A stretch of DNA of 51,068 bases from NCBI GenBank assembly GCA_002901265.1, contig PPHI01000069.1:1-51068 (forward strand), in the 5' to 3' direction. Numbering within the stretch: position 1 is the first letter of the stretch; each line of letters opens with the position of its first letter. Source of the DNA: Rhodopirellula baltica. GTDB lineage: Bacteria > Planctomycetota > Planctomycetia > Pirellulales > Pirellulaceae. Shown piece after piece: positions 50,947 to 51,068 of this stretch. The translations under genes and the position numbers were made by a program. The notes under the pieces are model-generated. The model saw only the letters and a list, made by a program, of their open reading frames with translations, did no database searches and had not been told where the DNA came from.

Positions 50947-51067
50947 TTACTCCCCAGCGATGTTGCCCAGTTTGCGAAAAAGGTACCTGACACAATACTG
51001 TTCGGCACGGAAGTTGTGGTTCGCGATTGATCGGCCCGAGCTGCTCTGGTCGCCTCGCAATTCGAAC
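50947..51067 (-). CDS. Possible 3' end of a convergent gene
   Basis: On the reverse strand a frame is open from the right edge of the window to a TAA at 50947-50949 and reads NHNFRAEQYCVRYLFRKLGN IAGE at its end. It is too short to identify, and the other reverse frames are also open here, so this may be chance. The GTGTCAGGTACCTTTTT in the same stretch resembles a repeat and not a coding motif. Confidence 0.2.
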   Translation of the reverse strand, partial: FELRGDQSSSGRSIANHNFRAEQYCVRYLFRKLGNIAGE

Positions 51068-51068
51068 A

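Overview
The window looks like a chromosome segment from a marine planctomycete of the Pirellulaceae (Rhodopirellula/Rubripirellula type). The signs are a DUF1559-type secreted protein, a prepilin-leader protein, YXWGXW-repeat and CCxP-type secreted proteins, a DUF6677-like protein, a sugar-dehydrogenase/cytochrome protein, ECF sigma factors tied to membrane or secreted partners, and a complete glycine betaine synthesis operon. Assignments come from reading the sequence and from remembered family features; no database was searched.

Positions 1-4270 are accessory DNA. The window opens inside an integron-type cassette array: the 3' end of a cassette gene, an attC-like site (176-266), a second cassette gene (membrane protein, TTG start at 280) and its attC-like site (829-908). 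The GTTACGCC before that gene is the exact complement of the GGCGTAAC at its end, as expected for the two ends of one cassette. Next come about 1 kb without a gene but with a perfect 20-bp palindrome, a ParB-like gene, and an orphan pre-toxin/toxin-like gene. At 4226-4270 lies the 3' part of a tRNA-Val(GAC) gene with no 5' half, followed by a strong terminator. This is the usual mark of the distal end of an island integrated into a tRNA gene, so the intact tRNA should lie to the left.

Positions 4271-7769 are gene-poor. They hold two families of short dispersed repeats, a fragment of a DUF1697 gene, an Imm26-like immunity gene and a possible small membrane protein. The same repeats, with the intact DUF1697 gene, recur at 12159-13492, so the two loci share a composite block.

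From 7770 the chromosome is ordinary. An ECF sigma factor, a membrane partner and two large secreted proteins (one DUF1559-type) form a co-directional group (7770-12147). Then come DUF1697 and an osmoprotection locus: a divergent MarR regulator faces GSMT, SDMT and a BCCT transporter, which together make betaine from glycine and import it. Next are a coiled-coil membrane protein, a large sugar-dehydrogenase/triheme cytochrome protein, a beta-propeller/amidohydrolase pair split by a GTGA overlap, an LbtU-like porin, an ECF sigma factor fused to a membrane and secretin-like region, a SRPBCC protein, a YXWGXW protein with a probable C-terminal frameshift, a TPR protein and a PaaK-like adenylate-forming enzyme. 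The right third holds a prepilin-like protein, an esterase and DinB pair, obgE-coaX, a degenerate J-domain membrane protein, a fused 5-oxoprolinase, trkA with two small membrane proteins, a lipoprotein and a Cys-rich repeat protein with its own promoter and terminator. BCCT, betaine synthesis and TrkA together suit life in salt water.
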